A stretch of 36,654 nt of DNA from JAPLFM01 sp964650885 (lineage in GTDB: Bacteria > Bacteroidota > Ignavibacteria > Kapaibacteriales > UBA2268). A model generated the notes under the pieces. The model ran no database searches, was not told where the DNA came from, and saw nothing but the letters and a program-made list of their open reading frames with translations. The position numbers and the translations under genes are program-made. Where the stretch lies: contig CAZYXG010000021.1 in the NCBI GenBank assembly GCA_964650885.1, positions 1-36,654 on the forward strand, in the 5' to 3' direction. Numbering within the stretch: position 1 is the stretch's first letter; every line of letters starts with the position of its first letter. Of the stretch, positions 17,734-25,699 are shown piece after piece.

Positions 17734-17769
17734 AAACCGTTTCAATGTTAAGTGAAACGGTTTTTTTTT
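17734..17769 (+). terminator. Rho-independent terminator of the mltB-like gene
   Basis: An 11-bp stem (AAACCGTTTCA at 17734-17744 with its complement at 17753-17763) with an 8-nt loop is followed by a run of nine T. It lies 16 bp after the stop codon and just before the aminopeptidase, which must therefore have its own promoter or rely on read-through. Confidence 0.92.
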
Positions 17770-17771
17770 GT

Positions 17772-17775
17772 GGAG
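17772..17775 (+). promoter_or_regulatory. Shine-Dalgarno GGAG of the aminopeptidase
   Basis: GGAG sits five bases before the ATG at 17781. It decides this start over the ATG at 17745, which lies inside the loop of the upstream terminator. Confidence 0.65.
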
Positions 17776-17780
17776 ATTTA

Positions 17781-19205
17781 ATGTTGCAAGTTAGTACTAA
17801 TTACCAGAAAGATGATTGCTTAATATTCATACTCGAAGAAGTTCGAGATTTGAAAAAATTCAAAATTGAAAATTCAATTTTGCTGTATTTCCAGCAACAA
17901 TCCGAAAAGGACTTAACTCAAATTGTGTATAATTCTGGCAGAAAAATAATTATAGCAGAAATAATAAAGCAAAGCGATGAACACCACCAAACATTAGAAA
18001 ATGCTCGCAACGCAGCCAATAAAACATTGCCACTAATTCTCTCACAGCAATTCGATACAGCCACAATTGTGAATACACTTAACGATAATGAAATTGCTAT
18101 GGCTTATGCCGAAGGCTTGGCACTTAGCAACTATCAATTTTTGAAGTATTTTAAAGATGCTGAAAAAAGAAAAAATTCTCTATTAGACATCAAAGTTTTT
18201 GGGAAAAATATTAAAGAAAAAGAAGTTATTGCTTTGAATAATGTAACCGAAGCAGTCTATATAGCAAGAGATTTGGTAAATGAAACCCCAAACTATTTGA
18301 CTGCGAGTAAACTTGCCCAAACTATGTTTGAAAAAGGCAGAGAAGTTCGTTTGAATATTCAAATAATGGACAAAGATAAAATTACTAAAGAAGGTATGGG
18401 CGGCTTATTAGCTGTGAATAGAGGGAGTGTAGAACCTCCAACTTTCACTATAATCGAATGGAATCCTAGCAAAGCTAAAAATAAAAAACCATATATCTTA
18501 GTCGGGAAAGGAGTTGTTTATGACACTGGAGGACTTAGCTTAAAGCCAACCGATGGTATGGACACAATGAAAGCCGATATGGGAGGAGCTGCTGCAGTAT
18601 TTGGAGCAATGTATGCTTTGGCAAAAAATGAAGTTCCAATTTATGCTATTGCATTAATTCCATCTACAGACAACAGACCTGGCGGCAATGCCTATACAAA
18701 TGGCGATGTGATTACAATGCATAATGGCTTGACAGTAGAAGTGCTGAATACCGATGCAGAAGGTAGAATGATTTTAGCAGATGCATTGAGCTATGCACAA
18801 AAATTAAAACCAGAATTAGTGGTGGATATTGCAACTTTGACTGGAGCAGCTTCAGCAGCCGTGGGCAAAGAAGCAATAGTTGTAATGGGCAAAGCCAAAA
18901 AAGAAATCAATAAGCTAATCAATTCTTCTTATGATGTTTTTGAAAGAGCAGTAGAATTTCCATTTTGGGATGAATACGCAGATTACTTAAAATCTGATAT
19001 AGCCGATATGAAAAACATTGGTGGCAAACAAGCTGGAGCAATAACAGCTGGTAAATTTCTTGAGAAATTCACTAACTACCCATACATACATTTGGATATA
19101 GCAGGCTCTGCATTTTTACCAGCCAATCACAGTTACAGAGGTAAAGGTGCAACTGGTGTAGGAGTTAGATTACTGTTCGACTTTTTGAAAAACCAAGCTA
19201 AGTGA
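17781..19205 (+). CDS. Leucyl aminopeptidase, family M17
   Basis: A 474-residue cytosolic aminopeptidase that removes N-terminal residues from peptides using two metal ions. The C-terminal catalytic domain shows every family M17 residue at the spacing found in E. coli PepA: Lys243, Asp248 and Lys255 in GKGVVYDTGGLSLKP, Asp266 in MKADMGG, and Asp325, Glu327 and Arg329 in NTDAEGRM. The N-terminal domain is divergent, as usual. The chosen ATG has a GGAG ribosome binding site; a longer start at 17745 would fall in the terminator hairpin. It stands alone between terminators and probably works in peptide turnover. Hexamer formation is known for the family but not visible here. Confidence 0.96.
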   Translation: MLQVSTNYQKDDCLIFILEEVRDLKKFKIENSILLYFQQQSEKDLTQIVYNSGRKIIIAEIIKQSDEHHQTLENARNAANKTLPLILSQQFDTATIVNTLNDNEIAMAYAEGLALSNYQFLKYFKDAEKRKNSLLDIKVFGKNIKEKEVIALNNVTEAVYIARDLVNETPNYLTASKLAQTMFEKGREVRLNIQIMDKDKITKEGMGGLLAVNRGSVEPPTFTIIEWNPSKAKNKKPYILVGKGVVYDTGGLSLKPTDGMDTMKADMGGAAAVFGAMYALAKNEVPIYAIALIPSTDNRPGGNAYTNGDVITMHNGLTVEVLNTDAEGRMILADALSYAQKLKPELVVDIATLTGAASAAVGKEAIVVMGKAKKEINKLINSSYDVFERAVEFPFWDEYADYLKSDIADMKNIGGKQAGAITAGKFLEKFTNYPYIHLDIAGSAFLPANHSYRGKGATGVGVRLLFDFLKNQAK

Positions 19206-19678
19206 TAATTAATAATTAACAATGTTAAACTGAAAATCAGTAATTATTTAGTTAAGAAACTTTAGCATTAGCCAAAAACATTTCAATTTCTATAAAATAT
19301 ATAATTAGCCCATAAATTAAGTTATGGGCTAATTTGTAATTAATCATTTCCCCTATTCCCCCATTCTTCATGATCAATAATCTGTGGAGAAGTCTTAGAA
19401 AGAATTAGTAAAATCTCCCAAAGCTAAACGAGAATCCACTTATTCAATGAAAACAATATCTTGGAAATTCTTGCAGTTTTTTGGAATAACTTCGTAAATA
19501 ATAACCATAGCAATCAATCAAATAGCATTAACGATGAAACTATATCCGTTGGAATTGCAAAATACGATTGCCAAGAATATATATTCGTCAAATATTCTTC
19601 TTGTATAAACAAAATAACTTTTGTAAATTAACAAAGCAAAAATTGCTTTTTAAATAATAAATTATTTCAAGGTTTTAT
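19206..19678. other. Gene-free interval between pepA-like and TRL-like genes
   Basis: In 473 bp I find no supported gene on either strand. The first third holds a terminator-like hairpin (19303-19334). The middle (about 19395-19600) has short interrupted open stretches in several frames that could be a decayed gene, but none matches a family I know. A small hairpin (AAAGCAA / TTGCTTT, 19633-19649) sits about 30 bp before the next ATG. Confidence 0.5.
19303..19336 (+). terminator. Terminator-like hairpin after the aminopeptidase
   Basis: A perfect 13-bp stem (arms 19303-19315 and 19322-19334, core TTAGCCCATAA) with a 6-nt loop lies about 100 bp after the stop. The following T run is short and broken, so termination strength is uncertain. 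Confidence 0.5.
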
Positions 19679-19972
19679 ATGTCAATTTTAAAAAACAAAA
19701 TGACAAAAGTAGTAGCATTATTGGCTGTTACTTCAATTTTGGGAGCTTGTTCACTTACTTTGCCAGTTGTTGCTACTAGCAATCCAGTTGGTAACAAAGT
19801 TGGTATGGCAAAAGCAACGGGATTTTTAGGGATGTTCTTTTTTGATGCTGATGCAAGTATCAAAACAGCGGCTAAAAATGGTGGAATTACTAAAATTTCA
19901 ACTGTTGATATCAAATCTTCTTCTTTATTAGGCATTATTGTTTCTTTTGAAACAATCGTTACTGGTGAATAA
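19679..19972 (+). CDS. TRL-like family lipoprotein
   Basis: A 97-residue protein with a lipoprotein signal peptide; the lipobox LGAC puts the modified cysteine at residue 24. The mature part (NKVGMAKATGFLGMFFFDADASIKTAAKNGGITKISTVD) matches the TRL-like family, small bacterial lipoproteins of unknown function in which the DASIxTAAKNGGITKI stretch is the hallmark. An AAGG lies six bases before the ATG; a second in-frame ATG at 19700 is possible. A terminator follows 10 bp after the stop. Family membership is fairly secure, function unknown. Confidence 0.85.
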   Translation: MSILKNKMTKVVALLAVTSILGACSLTLPVVATSNPVGNKVGMAKATGFLGMFFFDADASIKTAAKNGGITKISTVDIKSSSLLGIIVSFETIVTGE

Positions 19973-19982
19973 TATTATTTTA

Positions 19983-20017
19983 GGGCAATTTCAATTTTAG
20001 GAATTGCCCATTTTTTT
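19983..20017 (+). terminator. Rho-independent terminator of the TRL-like gene
   Basis: GGGCAATTTC and GGAATTGCCC form a 10-bp stem (one G-U pair) around an AT-rich loop, followed by seven T. It starts 10 bp after the TRL-like stop and ends before the next lipoprotein gene. Confidence 0.85.
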
Positions 20018-20034
20018 ATAATTGTTTTAATAAT

Positions 20035-20523
20035 TTGAAATTCCTCATCCTAATTATCTTCTTGTTTACTTTATTGACTTCATGCAATGAAATCGAGAAG
20101 GTATTGTTAAGCAGTAATTTCTCCTATCTTTTACCCAAAGATGCTTTAAATAGCAATAAAAAAAGAGCAGATGTCGATTATATCAACACATTGTTTGGGG
20201 CTGATACAGTTAAATCAGTTCCTTTGCTAGGTGTTATAAAAGCTAAAAATTACATCAATTACATATCAATCAATTTAAACTTCACCCATAATGAATTAAA
20301 GCAAATATTAATTCAAAATTTGACAAATGAAGTGATTACTGTTGATTCATCTTCGCTTAATTTAAAATTTGTGACCAAAATCAAAGATGATTTTGTGTAT
20401 TCACATTTAATAAAAATGAAAGATGATAGCTCTTTTCTATTTACGATTAAAAGTAGCGACTCAATCTTAGTTTCTAAAAAATACAATGAAAATTTTGTCC
20501 CAAAATCTATAATTCCAAATTAA
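20035..20523 (+). CDS. Small lipoprotein of unknown function (first of a pair)
   Basis: A 162-residue protein with a lipoprotein signal (KFLILIIFLFTLLTSC, modified cysteine at 17). The mature part is Lys/Ser/Asn-rich with alternating hydrophobic strands, suggesting a small beta-rich periplasmic or outer-membrane-attached domain. I do not recognise it. The only start that keeps the signal peptide is TTG at 20035; no Shine-Dalgarno is evident. The next lipoprotein begins 21 bp later and has a similar layout, so they probably form an operon. Confidence 0.72.
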   Translation: MKFLILIIFLFTLLTSCNEIEKVLLSSNFSYLLPKDALNSNKKRADVDYINTLFGADTVKSVPLLGVIKAKNYINYISINLNFTHNELKQILIQNLTNEVITVDSSSLNLKFVTKIKDDFVYSHLIKMKDDSSFLFTIKSSDSILVSKKYNENFVPKSIIPN

Positions 20524-20544
20524 TTATTTTCAATAAGGTCTAAA

Positions 20545-21084
20545 TTGTTCAAATATAATTTGATAGTTTTGTTTATCGCAGTTACTTTCCTTTTTTCTGC
20601 TTGCCAATTGTTTAAACCTACATTAAATAGTAATAGCAATAAATATTACGAAGCTTTCTACATCGGGAATAATCAATCTCAATATTTTATAAAACCAATC
20701 TCTTTTGATAACGAAGAAAATGAAGAAATGGAATTGGATATGTTGATAAAAGACAAAACCAAAACTAACGATAGTACTGCTTTAAACTTATCCTTAATTA
20801 CTCCAATAATCATTAAAGAGTTAGATAGCTTAAAAGTAAGATTTGATAATAATGTTGTGAAGATAGTGCAAGTTCAGAATATCTTTACAGAGAAGAAAAA
20901 AGATAATTACAAATCTAGATTTACATTCAAAATGATTAATCAAGATGTCTATATGCTTTTTAGTGAAAACAAGTGGCAATTTGAACTTCACTCAAAAAAC
21001 AAGGTCTCAATCTTCAAATTGGAAAATTCTTCTCCAAAGTCTTTCAAAGATATAAACGACAACTTAATTCTGATTATCAAATAA
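20545..21084 (+). CDS. Small lipoprotein of unknown function (second of a pair)
   Basis: A 179-residue lipoprotein (signal FKYNLIVLFIAVTFLFSAC, modified cysteine at 20). The mature part is rich in Lys, Asn and Glu with predicted beta strands. I do not recognise a family. The start is TTG, preceded by AAGG at six bases, and gives the complete signal peptide. It follows the previous lipoprotein by 21 bp; their size, lipobox and LKxK-type strand pattern are alike, so they may be distant duplicates, but I see no strong sequence identity. Confidence 0.72.
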   Translation: MFKYNLIVLFIAVTFLFSACQLFKPTLNSNSNKYYEAFYIGNNQSQYFIKPISFDNEENEEMELDMLIKDKTKTNDSTALNLSLITPIIIKELDSLKVRFDNNVVKIVQVQNIFTEKKKDNYKSRFTFKMINQDVYMLFSENKWQFELHSKNKVSIFKLENSSPKSFKDINDNLILIIK

Positions 21085-21175
21085 ACCAATACGTTCTCAA
21101 ATTCTTTATAAACACTTTTCAAATTATTATATCATTGTTTTTCGGTTTAGAGTGCTTAAATTGCAGTTCTATATA

Positions 21176-21179
21176 AGGA
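21176..21179 (+). promoter_or_regulatory. Shine-Dalgarno AGGA of the MBL-fold gene
   Basis: AGGA ends six bases before the ATG at 21186. The in-frame ATG at 21180 lies immediately against it, too close to be used, so the shorter start is preferred. Confidence 0.6.
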
Positions 21180-21185
21180 ATGATA

Positions 21186-21821
21186 ATGAAAATTATACAA
21201 ATAACATCTGGACCGGCTGATACTAATGGTTTTTTAATTTATGATGATGAGTCGAAAGATGCTGTATTGATAGATGTTCCGCCAGGAAGTGCGGAATTTT
21301 TTACTCGTAAAATCAATGAAAATAAACTAAATTTAAACGCTATTTGGCTAACTCATTCGCATTGGGATCATACTGGCGATGTGCCGAAAATTCAAGAAAA
21401 ATTCGCAAATGCCGATTTACTTGTGCATAAAGATGACGAATACCGTTGCCTTGAGCCAATGAAAGGCACAAAGTTTTCATTACCTTTCAAAATTCAACCT
21501 TGTTTCCCAAATAAATATTATGCAGATGGCGATACTGTTACTGTTGGATCCATTAGCTTCGATATCCTACACACACCTGGGCATACAGAAGGAAGTGTCA
21601 GCTTGGTGAATAATGCTGATAAGACTGTTTTTGTGGGCGATGTGCTTTTCAAAAATGGTATTGGACGCACCGATTTATTCGGTGGTGAGTATAAACTACT
21701 TATCTCTACAATTAAGACTAAACTTTACACTTTGCCAGATGATTACACCGTGCTAAATGGACATGGGATGAAAACTACTATTGGTGCCGAAAAAGTTAAC
21801 AATCCATTTGTAAAAGCATAA
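21186..21821 (+). CDS. Metallo-beta-lactamase-fold hydrolase, glyoxalase II-like
   Basis: A 211-residue cytosolic hydrolase of the metallo-beta-lactamase superfamily. Metal ligands are all present: H57xH59xDH62 in THSHWDHTGD, His133 in TPGHTEGS, Asp152 in GDVLF and His193 in NGHG. Length and motif order fit the small glyoxalase II / YcbL-like group, which hydrolyse thioesters such as S-lactoylglutathione or related compounds; the true substrate is unknown. An ATG six bases upstream (21180) is in frame but too near the ribosome binding site. It leads a cluster with the LptE-like gene 16 bp downstream and a glycosyltransferase after that. Confidence 0.92.
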   Translation: MKIIQITSGPADTNGFLIYDDESKDAVLIDVPPGSAEFFTRKINENKLNLNAIWLTHSHWDHTGDVPKIQEKFANADLLVHKDDEYRCLEPMKGTKFSLPFKIQPCFPNKYYADGDTVTVGSISFDILHTPGHTEGSVSLVNNADKTVFVGDVLFKNGIGRTDLFGGEYKLLISTIKTKLYTLPDDYTVLNGHGMKTTIGAEKVNNPFVKA

Positions 21822-21837
21822 AAACAAGCGGAAAGCA

Positions 21838-22386
21838 ATGGCTGGCGAGAAAACTATTTCTCTAGTTACTAACAAATTTCAGATATTCTCTTTGAGAATA
21901 GTTTCGTATATTTGCGTTTGCATTTTTGCCGTAAGTTTAAATGGTTGTTATTCCTTCACAGGCGGGACTAATCCCGAACACATCAAAAAAATACGCATTA
22001 ATACAGTCGTTGATAATAGTGGTTTTGGCAATCCTCTCTATAAAGATGAGATGACACAGTCATTGATTAAGAGATTTAGAGAAGATAACACTTTGACACC
22101 TGTGGACAATAACGGAGATGCTCGGTTGAGCGTTACTCTTGTCTCAATTCAAGATGCTACTGTTTCATTGAACGCTGGGCAACTTGAAAATCAAAGAAGA
22201 ATCACTGTGAATTTCCGTGTCGAATATTACGATAATGTGAAAAAGAAGTCTATTTACGACAAAACTTTTTCTAACTTTGCACTCTATGATTTGGCTAATG
22301 CGACTGCCAATAGAGACGCAAGCATTTTAAAAATTATTCAGCAAACGACAGAAGACATTTTAATTTCAATAGTCTATCGCTGGTAG
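21838..22386 (+). CDS. lptE: LptE-like LPS-assembly lipoprotein
   Basis: A 182-residue outer-membrane lipoprotein resembling the LptE family of Bacteroidota. LptE plugs the LptD barrel and helps place lipopolysaccharide in the outer leaflet. A hydrophobic segment (about 18-35) ends in the lipobox SLNGC (cysteine about 37), followed by YSFTGG, a pattern common to these proteins. The body shows TVVDNSGFGNPLYKDEMTQSL, DARLSVTLVSIQD and FRVEYYD, ending ...TTEDILISIVYRW. The 17 polar residues before the signal are longer than usual, so an internal start cannot be excluded. It is flanked closely by the MBL-fold gene (16 bp) and the glycosyltransferase (39 bp). Confidence 0.82.
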   Translation: MAGEKTISLVTNKFQIFSLRIVSYICVCIFAVSLNGCYSFTGGTNPEHIKKIRINTVVDNSGFGNPLYKDEMTQSLIKRFREDNTLTPVDNNGDARLSVTLVSIQDATVSLNAGQLENQRRITVNFRVEYYDNVKKKSIYDKTFSNFALYDLANATANRDASILKIIQQTTEDILISIVYRW

Positions 22387-22400
22387 AGTTTTTTTTTCAT

Positions 22401-22413
22401 TCACAAATTGTGA
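22401..22413 (+). promoter_or_regulatory. Small palindrome before the glycosyltransferase start
   Basis: TCACAA-A-TTGTGA is a perfect 13-bp palindrome ending 12 bp before the ATG at 22426. A run of T (about 22389-22397) precedes it. It may be chance; a protein-binding site or leader hairpin is possible. Confidence 0.2.
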
Positions 22414-22425
22414 GTATTTCCAGAT

Positions 22426-23886
22426 ATGGAAAAAATTTTACTTATTACTTATTTTCTTTCTTTAAGTATTCTTTTTAGTTTTGGTATCCATGGCTTGGTA
22501 CTTCTATATTACTATAGAAAAACTTCCAAAATGCCACAAAAAGAAGAATTCCTTCCAGATGTACTTCCTTTAGTTACTATCCAACTTCCAATGTATAACG
22601 AATACTACGTGGTAGAGCGACTTATACACGCTATTTGTGATATTGACTATCCAAAAGATAAAATGGAAATACAAGTGCTTGATGATTCTACCGATGAATC
22701 AATTGCGATTACCAAAAATATTGTTCAGGAATATATAGATAAGGGTTTTGACATTAAGTACATCCACCGAGACAACAGGCAGGGCTATAAAGCAGGTGCT
22801 TTGAAGGAAGGTTTGGAAGTGGCTAGTGGTGAGTTTGTAGCAATTTTCGATGCGGACTTTGTGCCGAAAAGAGAATTTCTAAAAGCAACTATTCCTTATT
22901 TCAATAACACTGAATGCGGTATGGTGCAAACTCGTTGGGAGCATATCAACGAGGATTATTCGTACTTAACAAAAGCTCAAGCTTTAGCATTGGACGGTCA
23001 CTTTGTCATTGAACAACAAGTTCGAAATAAAGCTGGTTTCTTTATCAATTTCAATGGTACAGCTGGCATTTGGAGAAAATCTTGTATTTATGATGCTGGT
23101 AATTGGCAAGCTGATACTTTAACAGAAGATTTCGATCTTAGCTATAGAGCTCAATTAAAAGGATGGAAGTTTAAATTTTTAGTGGATGTAACATCTCCAG
23201 CTGAGCTTCCTGCCGATATTAATGCATTGAAAACTCAACAATTCCGTTGGACTAAAGGGGCAGTAGAAACTGCTATTAAATTAGTACCCACTGTGTTGAA
23301 ATCAGATTTACCTTTCCACGTAAAGTTAGAATGTTTTATTCATTTGACTTCAAACATTGTATTTCCTTTTATTATTATGGTAGCACTTCTGAATGTGCCA
23401 ATTGTAGTAATTAAAAACGTATATACTGGATACGATAGTTATTATTCTATGATGTCAATCTTTGTACTTGCTTCAATTTCTACTTTCTTATTTTATACAT
23501 TTGCTCAAAAAGCAATCCATTTGGATTGGCAACGCAGACTGCTTTTATTCCCAATATTTATGGCAGGAAGTATGGGATTTGCGGTAAACAACACAAGGGC
23601 AGTATTTGAAGCAATTATGCAGAAAAAATCTGAGTTTGCACGTACTCCAAAAGGTGGCACATTGGGCGAAGGCGAGAAATGGCAAAAGAAAAAATATGCT
23701 GAAAAGAAAGTTAATATATCGGTTGTTTTTGAATTGCTTTTGACTGCATACTTCGTAGTGGGGATTGGGATTTCAATTTATTATCTAGAAATCGCAGCTA
23801 TTCCATTTCAACTATTATTCTTGCTTGGCTTTGGCACAGTGGGCATCTTGTCGCTGAAACATGCACTTAGCCACAAACAAAGCTAA
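22426..23886 (+). CDS. Membrane family 2 glycosyltransferase, cellulose synthase-like
   Basis: A 486-residue inner-membrane glycosyltransferase. Residues about 5-30 form one membrane segment, the GT-A catalytic domain follows, and four or so membrane segments make the C-terminal half (about 305-480). Catalytic landmarks: QLPMYNEYYVVERLI (53-67), VLDDSTD (84-90), the metal-binding DADF (142-145), TEDFDLSYR (233-241) and the QQFRW motif (271-275), as in processive beta-glycosyltransferases and related enzymes of lipid glycosylation. The product is probably an envelope polysaccharide or glycolipid; this cannot be narrowed. It ends the cluster with the MBL-fold and LptE-like genes and is followed by a strong terminator, consistent with an envelope operon. 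Confidence 0.92.
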   Translation: MEKILLITYFLSLSILFSFGIHGLVLLYYYRKTSKMPQKEEFLPDVLPLVTIQLPMYNEYYVVERLIHAICDIDYPKDKMEIQVLDDSTDESIAITKNIVQEYIDKGFDIKYIHRDNRQGYKAGALKEGLEVASGEFVAIFDADFVPKREFLKATIPYFNNTECGMVQTRWEHINEDYSYLTKAQALALDGHFVIEQQVRNKAGFFINFNGTAGIWRKSCIYDAGNWQADTLTEDFDLSYRAQLKGWKFKFLVDVTSPAELPADINALKTQQFRWTKGAVETAIKLVPTVLKSDLPFHVKLECFIHLTSNIVFPFIIMVALLNVPIVVIKNVYTGYDSYYSMMSIFVLASISTFLFYTFAQKAIHLDWQRRLLLFPIFMAGSMGFAVNNTRAVFEAIMQKKSEFARTPKGGTLGEGEKWQKKKYAEKKVNISVVFELLLTAYFVVGIGISIYYLEIAAIPFQLLFLLGFGTVGILSLKHALSHKQS

Positions 23887-23921
23887 GAAGTTAGTTGTAA
23901 TTCTTTAATTAAATCTTATTT

Positions 23922-23953
23922 AGAGGCAGGTCTTAAACCTGCCTTTTTTTTTG
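23922..23953 (+). terminator. Rho-independent terminator after the glycosyltransferase
   Basis: AGGCAGGT and ACCTGCCT (23924-23931, 23937-23944) form an 8-bp GC-rich stem around a 5-nt loop, followed by nine T. It closes the MBL-fold / LptE / glycosyltransferase cluster. Confidence 0.92.
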
Positions 23954-24238
23954 TCATTGAGTTTATAGAAATATTGTAAATCTCAACCTAGTTAATTATT
24001 GTGTAATGCTGAACGAAGTGAAATAACCAGGGGACTGCCAAGCGAAGTATCAATATTCTGAATAGGATTATTGAATTAATAAAAATACCAACCATCGGAA
24101 GGTTATATAAAAACATTTTAATATAATAAAAAATAATATTCATTCTTTCCTATAAACACATATCCTTTCTTGAAATCACTAAAAATTTCTTAACTTGTAA
24201 TCGCTTTCTTTTTCTTTTCAAAATTTAGAGTTGATGCT
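23954..24238. other. Intergenic region with repeat-like segments
   Basis: No gene is visible. A less AT-rich patch at about 24006-24060 (GCTGAACGAAGTGAAATAAC and on, with CGAAGT twice 30 bp apart) looks like a dispersed intergenic repeat of the kind common in FCB genomes. A second segment at 24090-24104 (AACCATCGGAAGGTT) matches the terminator arm near the left end of the window at 14 of 15 bases. The rest should hold the promoter of the beta-helix gene. Confidence 0.45.
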
Positions 24239-25630
24239 ATGAAACATTTTGTGCTATTATTTTTGCTTTTTGTTACTTATTTCGGCTTTGCCAAGAGTTG
24301 GCAGGTGGGAAGTGGTGCTAATTATAAAATGCCAAGTGCAGTGGCTGCTCTTGTTCAAGATGGCGACACTATAAATATTGCAGCAGAAACTTACTCAGGT
24401 GATGTTGCTTATTGGAAAGCAAATAATTTGCTAATTCGTGGCATAGGTGGTATGGCAAAGCTGACTGCAAATGGCAAAAGTTATGGTGGCAAAGCTATAT
24501 GGGTGATAGGTGGGAATAACACTACAATACAATCTATTGAATTTGCTGATTGCACTGTGAAAGATCAGAATGGAGCTGGTATTCGACTCGAAGGTAAAAA
24601 TTTATCAGTAATTATTTGCTATTTCTATAACAACGACAATGGAATATTGGCAGGAGCAATTGCTGATTGTAAAATCAAAATTGAATACTGTGAATTTGCT
24701 TATAATGGTTTTGGCGATGGTTATTCTCATAACTTATATATTGGCAATATAGATACACTTATATTTCAGAGCAATTATTCGCACCACGCTAAAATAGGGC
24801 ACGAGCTAAAAAGCAGAGCTAAAGTAAATCACATCTTGTATAATAGAATTAGCGATGAAGCTACTGGTACTGCAAGCCGAAATATTGATTTGCCAAATGG
24901 CGGAATGTCTATTATATTAGGGAATTTTATTGAGCAAGGCCCTAAAACTGAAAACTCAAATATTATTGGGTATGGTTTGGAAGGGCTTTCGAATGCTAAC
25001 TCTGAGCTCTATGTTGTGAATAATACAATTGTTAACAATAGAAACGCTGGAAATTTTATTCATGTGCAAAATGCTACTCCACTTTTAAATATTACAAATA
25101 ATATATTTGCAGGGCAGGGTTCGTTGCTTTTAGGTACAAGCAATAAGTTAGATTCATCGAGTAACTTACAAAATACAGTAATTAGTAATTTCAATTTTAT
25201 AGATGCTGCTTTGTATGATTATAGTTTGAAATCCACTTCAATGGCAGTAAATACAGGGATAAACCCTGGCAAGACTAACGATAGTTTTGACTTAAAACCT
25301 TATTATAATTATAACCACCCTGTGAATATTACTATTAGAAATGTAGATAGTAAAATTGATATAGGAGCAGATGAGTTTATAGGTGTTGATTCATATAAAG
25401 CTGAAGAACAGTCAGAAGGGCTTAGTATTTTGTTTGGCGAAAGAATTAATGTAATTTCCGATTATGACGATTTGCAATTTGAAATCAATGATTTGAAAGG
25501 CAGCATCTCAATCAATGGCAAGTTAAATCTTGGTGATAATTTATTGAATATTTCAAATTTACAAAATGGTATTTATTTCCTTCAAATAAAAGGAAAAGAT
25601 ATAAAGAAGAATTACAAATTTTTAAAATAA
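24239..25630 (+). CDS. Secreted parallel beta-helix protein with a T9SS-like C-terminal tail
   Basis: A 463-residue protein: signal peptide (KHFVLLFLLFVTYFGFAKS), then a right-handed parallel beta-helix like pectate-lyase-type domains, seen as short repeated strands with Asn ladders (TTIQSIEFADCTVKDQNG, NNDNGILAGAIADCKI, NSELYVVNNTIVNNRNAGNF, NITNNIFAGQG). The last 75 residues (from about 388) end in LNISNLQNGIYFLQIKGKDI and KNYKFLK, the shape of a type A T9SS tail (GxYxLxI then basic end), though shorter and more divergent than that of the giant protein. Substrate unknown; such folds often bind or cut polysaccharides, but I see no clear catalytic triad. The ATG follows a long AT-rich leader. 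A terminator follows. Confidence 0.83.
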   Translation: MKHFVLLFLLFVTYFGFAKSWQVGSGANYKMPSAVAALVQDGDTINIAAETYSGDVAYWKANNLLIRGIGGMAKLTANGKSYGGKAIWVIGGNNTTIQSIEFADCTVKDQNGAGIRLEGKNLSVIICYFYNNDNGILAGAIADCKIKIEYCEFAYNGFGDGYSHNLYIGNIDTLIFQSNYSHHAKIGHELKSRAKVNHILYNRISDEATGTASRNIDLPNGGMSIILGNFIEQGPKTENSNIIGYGLEGLSNANSELYVVNNTIVNNRNAGNFIHVQNATPLLNITNNIFAGQGSLLLGTSNKLDSSSNLQNTVISNFNFIDAALYDYSLKSTSMAVNTGINPGKTNDSFDLKPYYNYNHPVNITIRNVDSKIDIGADEFIGVDSYKAEEQSEGLSILFGERINVISDYDDLQFEINDLKGSISINGKLNLGDNLLNISNLQNGIYFLQIKGKDIKKNYKFLK

Positions 25631-25639
25631 TTTTAATAA

Positions 25640-25673
25640 AAAAAAGCTCAGATATTTATTCTGAGCTTTTTTA
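25640..25673. terminator. Bidirectional terminator between convergent genes
   Basis: A stem with AGCTCAGA and its complement TCTGAGCT (25645-25652 and 25660-25667) is flanked by an A run on the left and a T run on the right, so it can terminate both the beta-helix gene (plus) and the DUF4197 gene (minus), which converge here. Confidence 0.88.
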
Positions 25674-25699
25674 GATTTAAGAATGTAATTAGACTAAAA

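Noticed and set aside
17745..17780. Longer start for the aminopeptidase
   Set aside because: It begins inside the terminator hairpin of the upstream gene; the ATG at 17781 has its own GGAG.
19395..19600. A pseudogene between the aminopeptidase and TRL-like genes
   Set aside because: Open stretches in several frames are short and no family could be recognised, so I describe the interval without calling a pseudogene.
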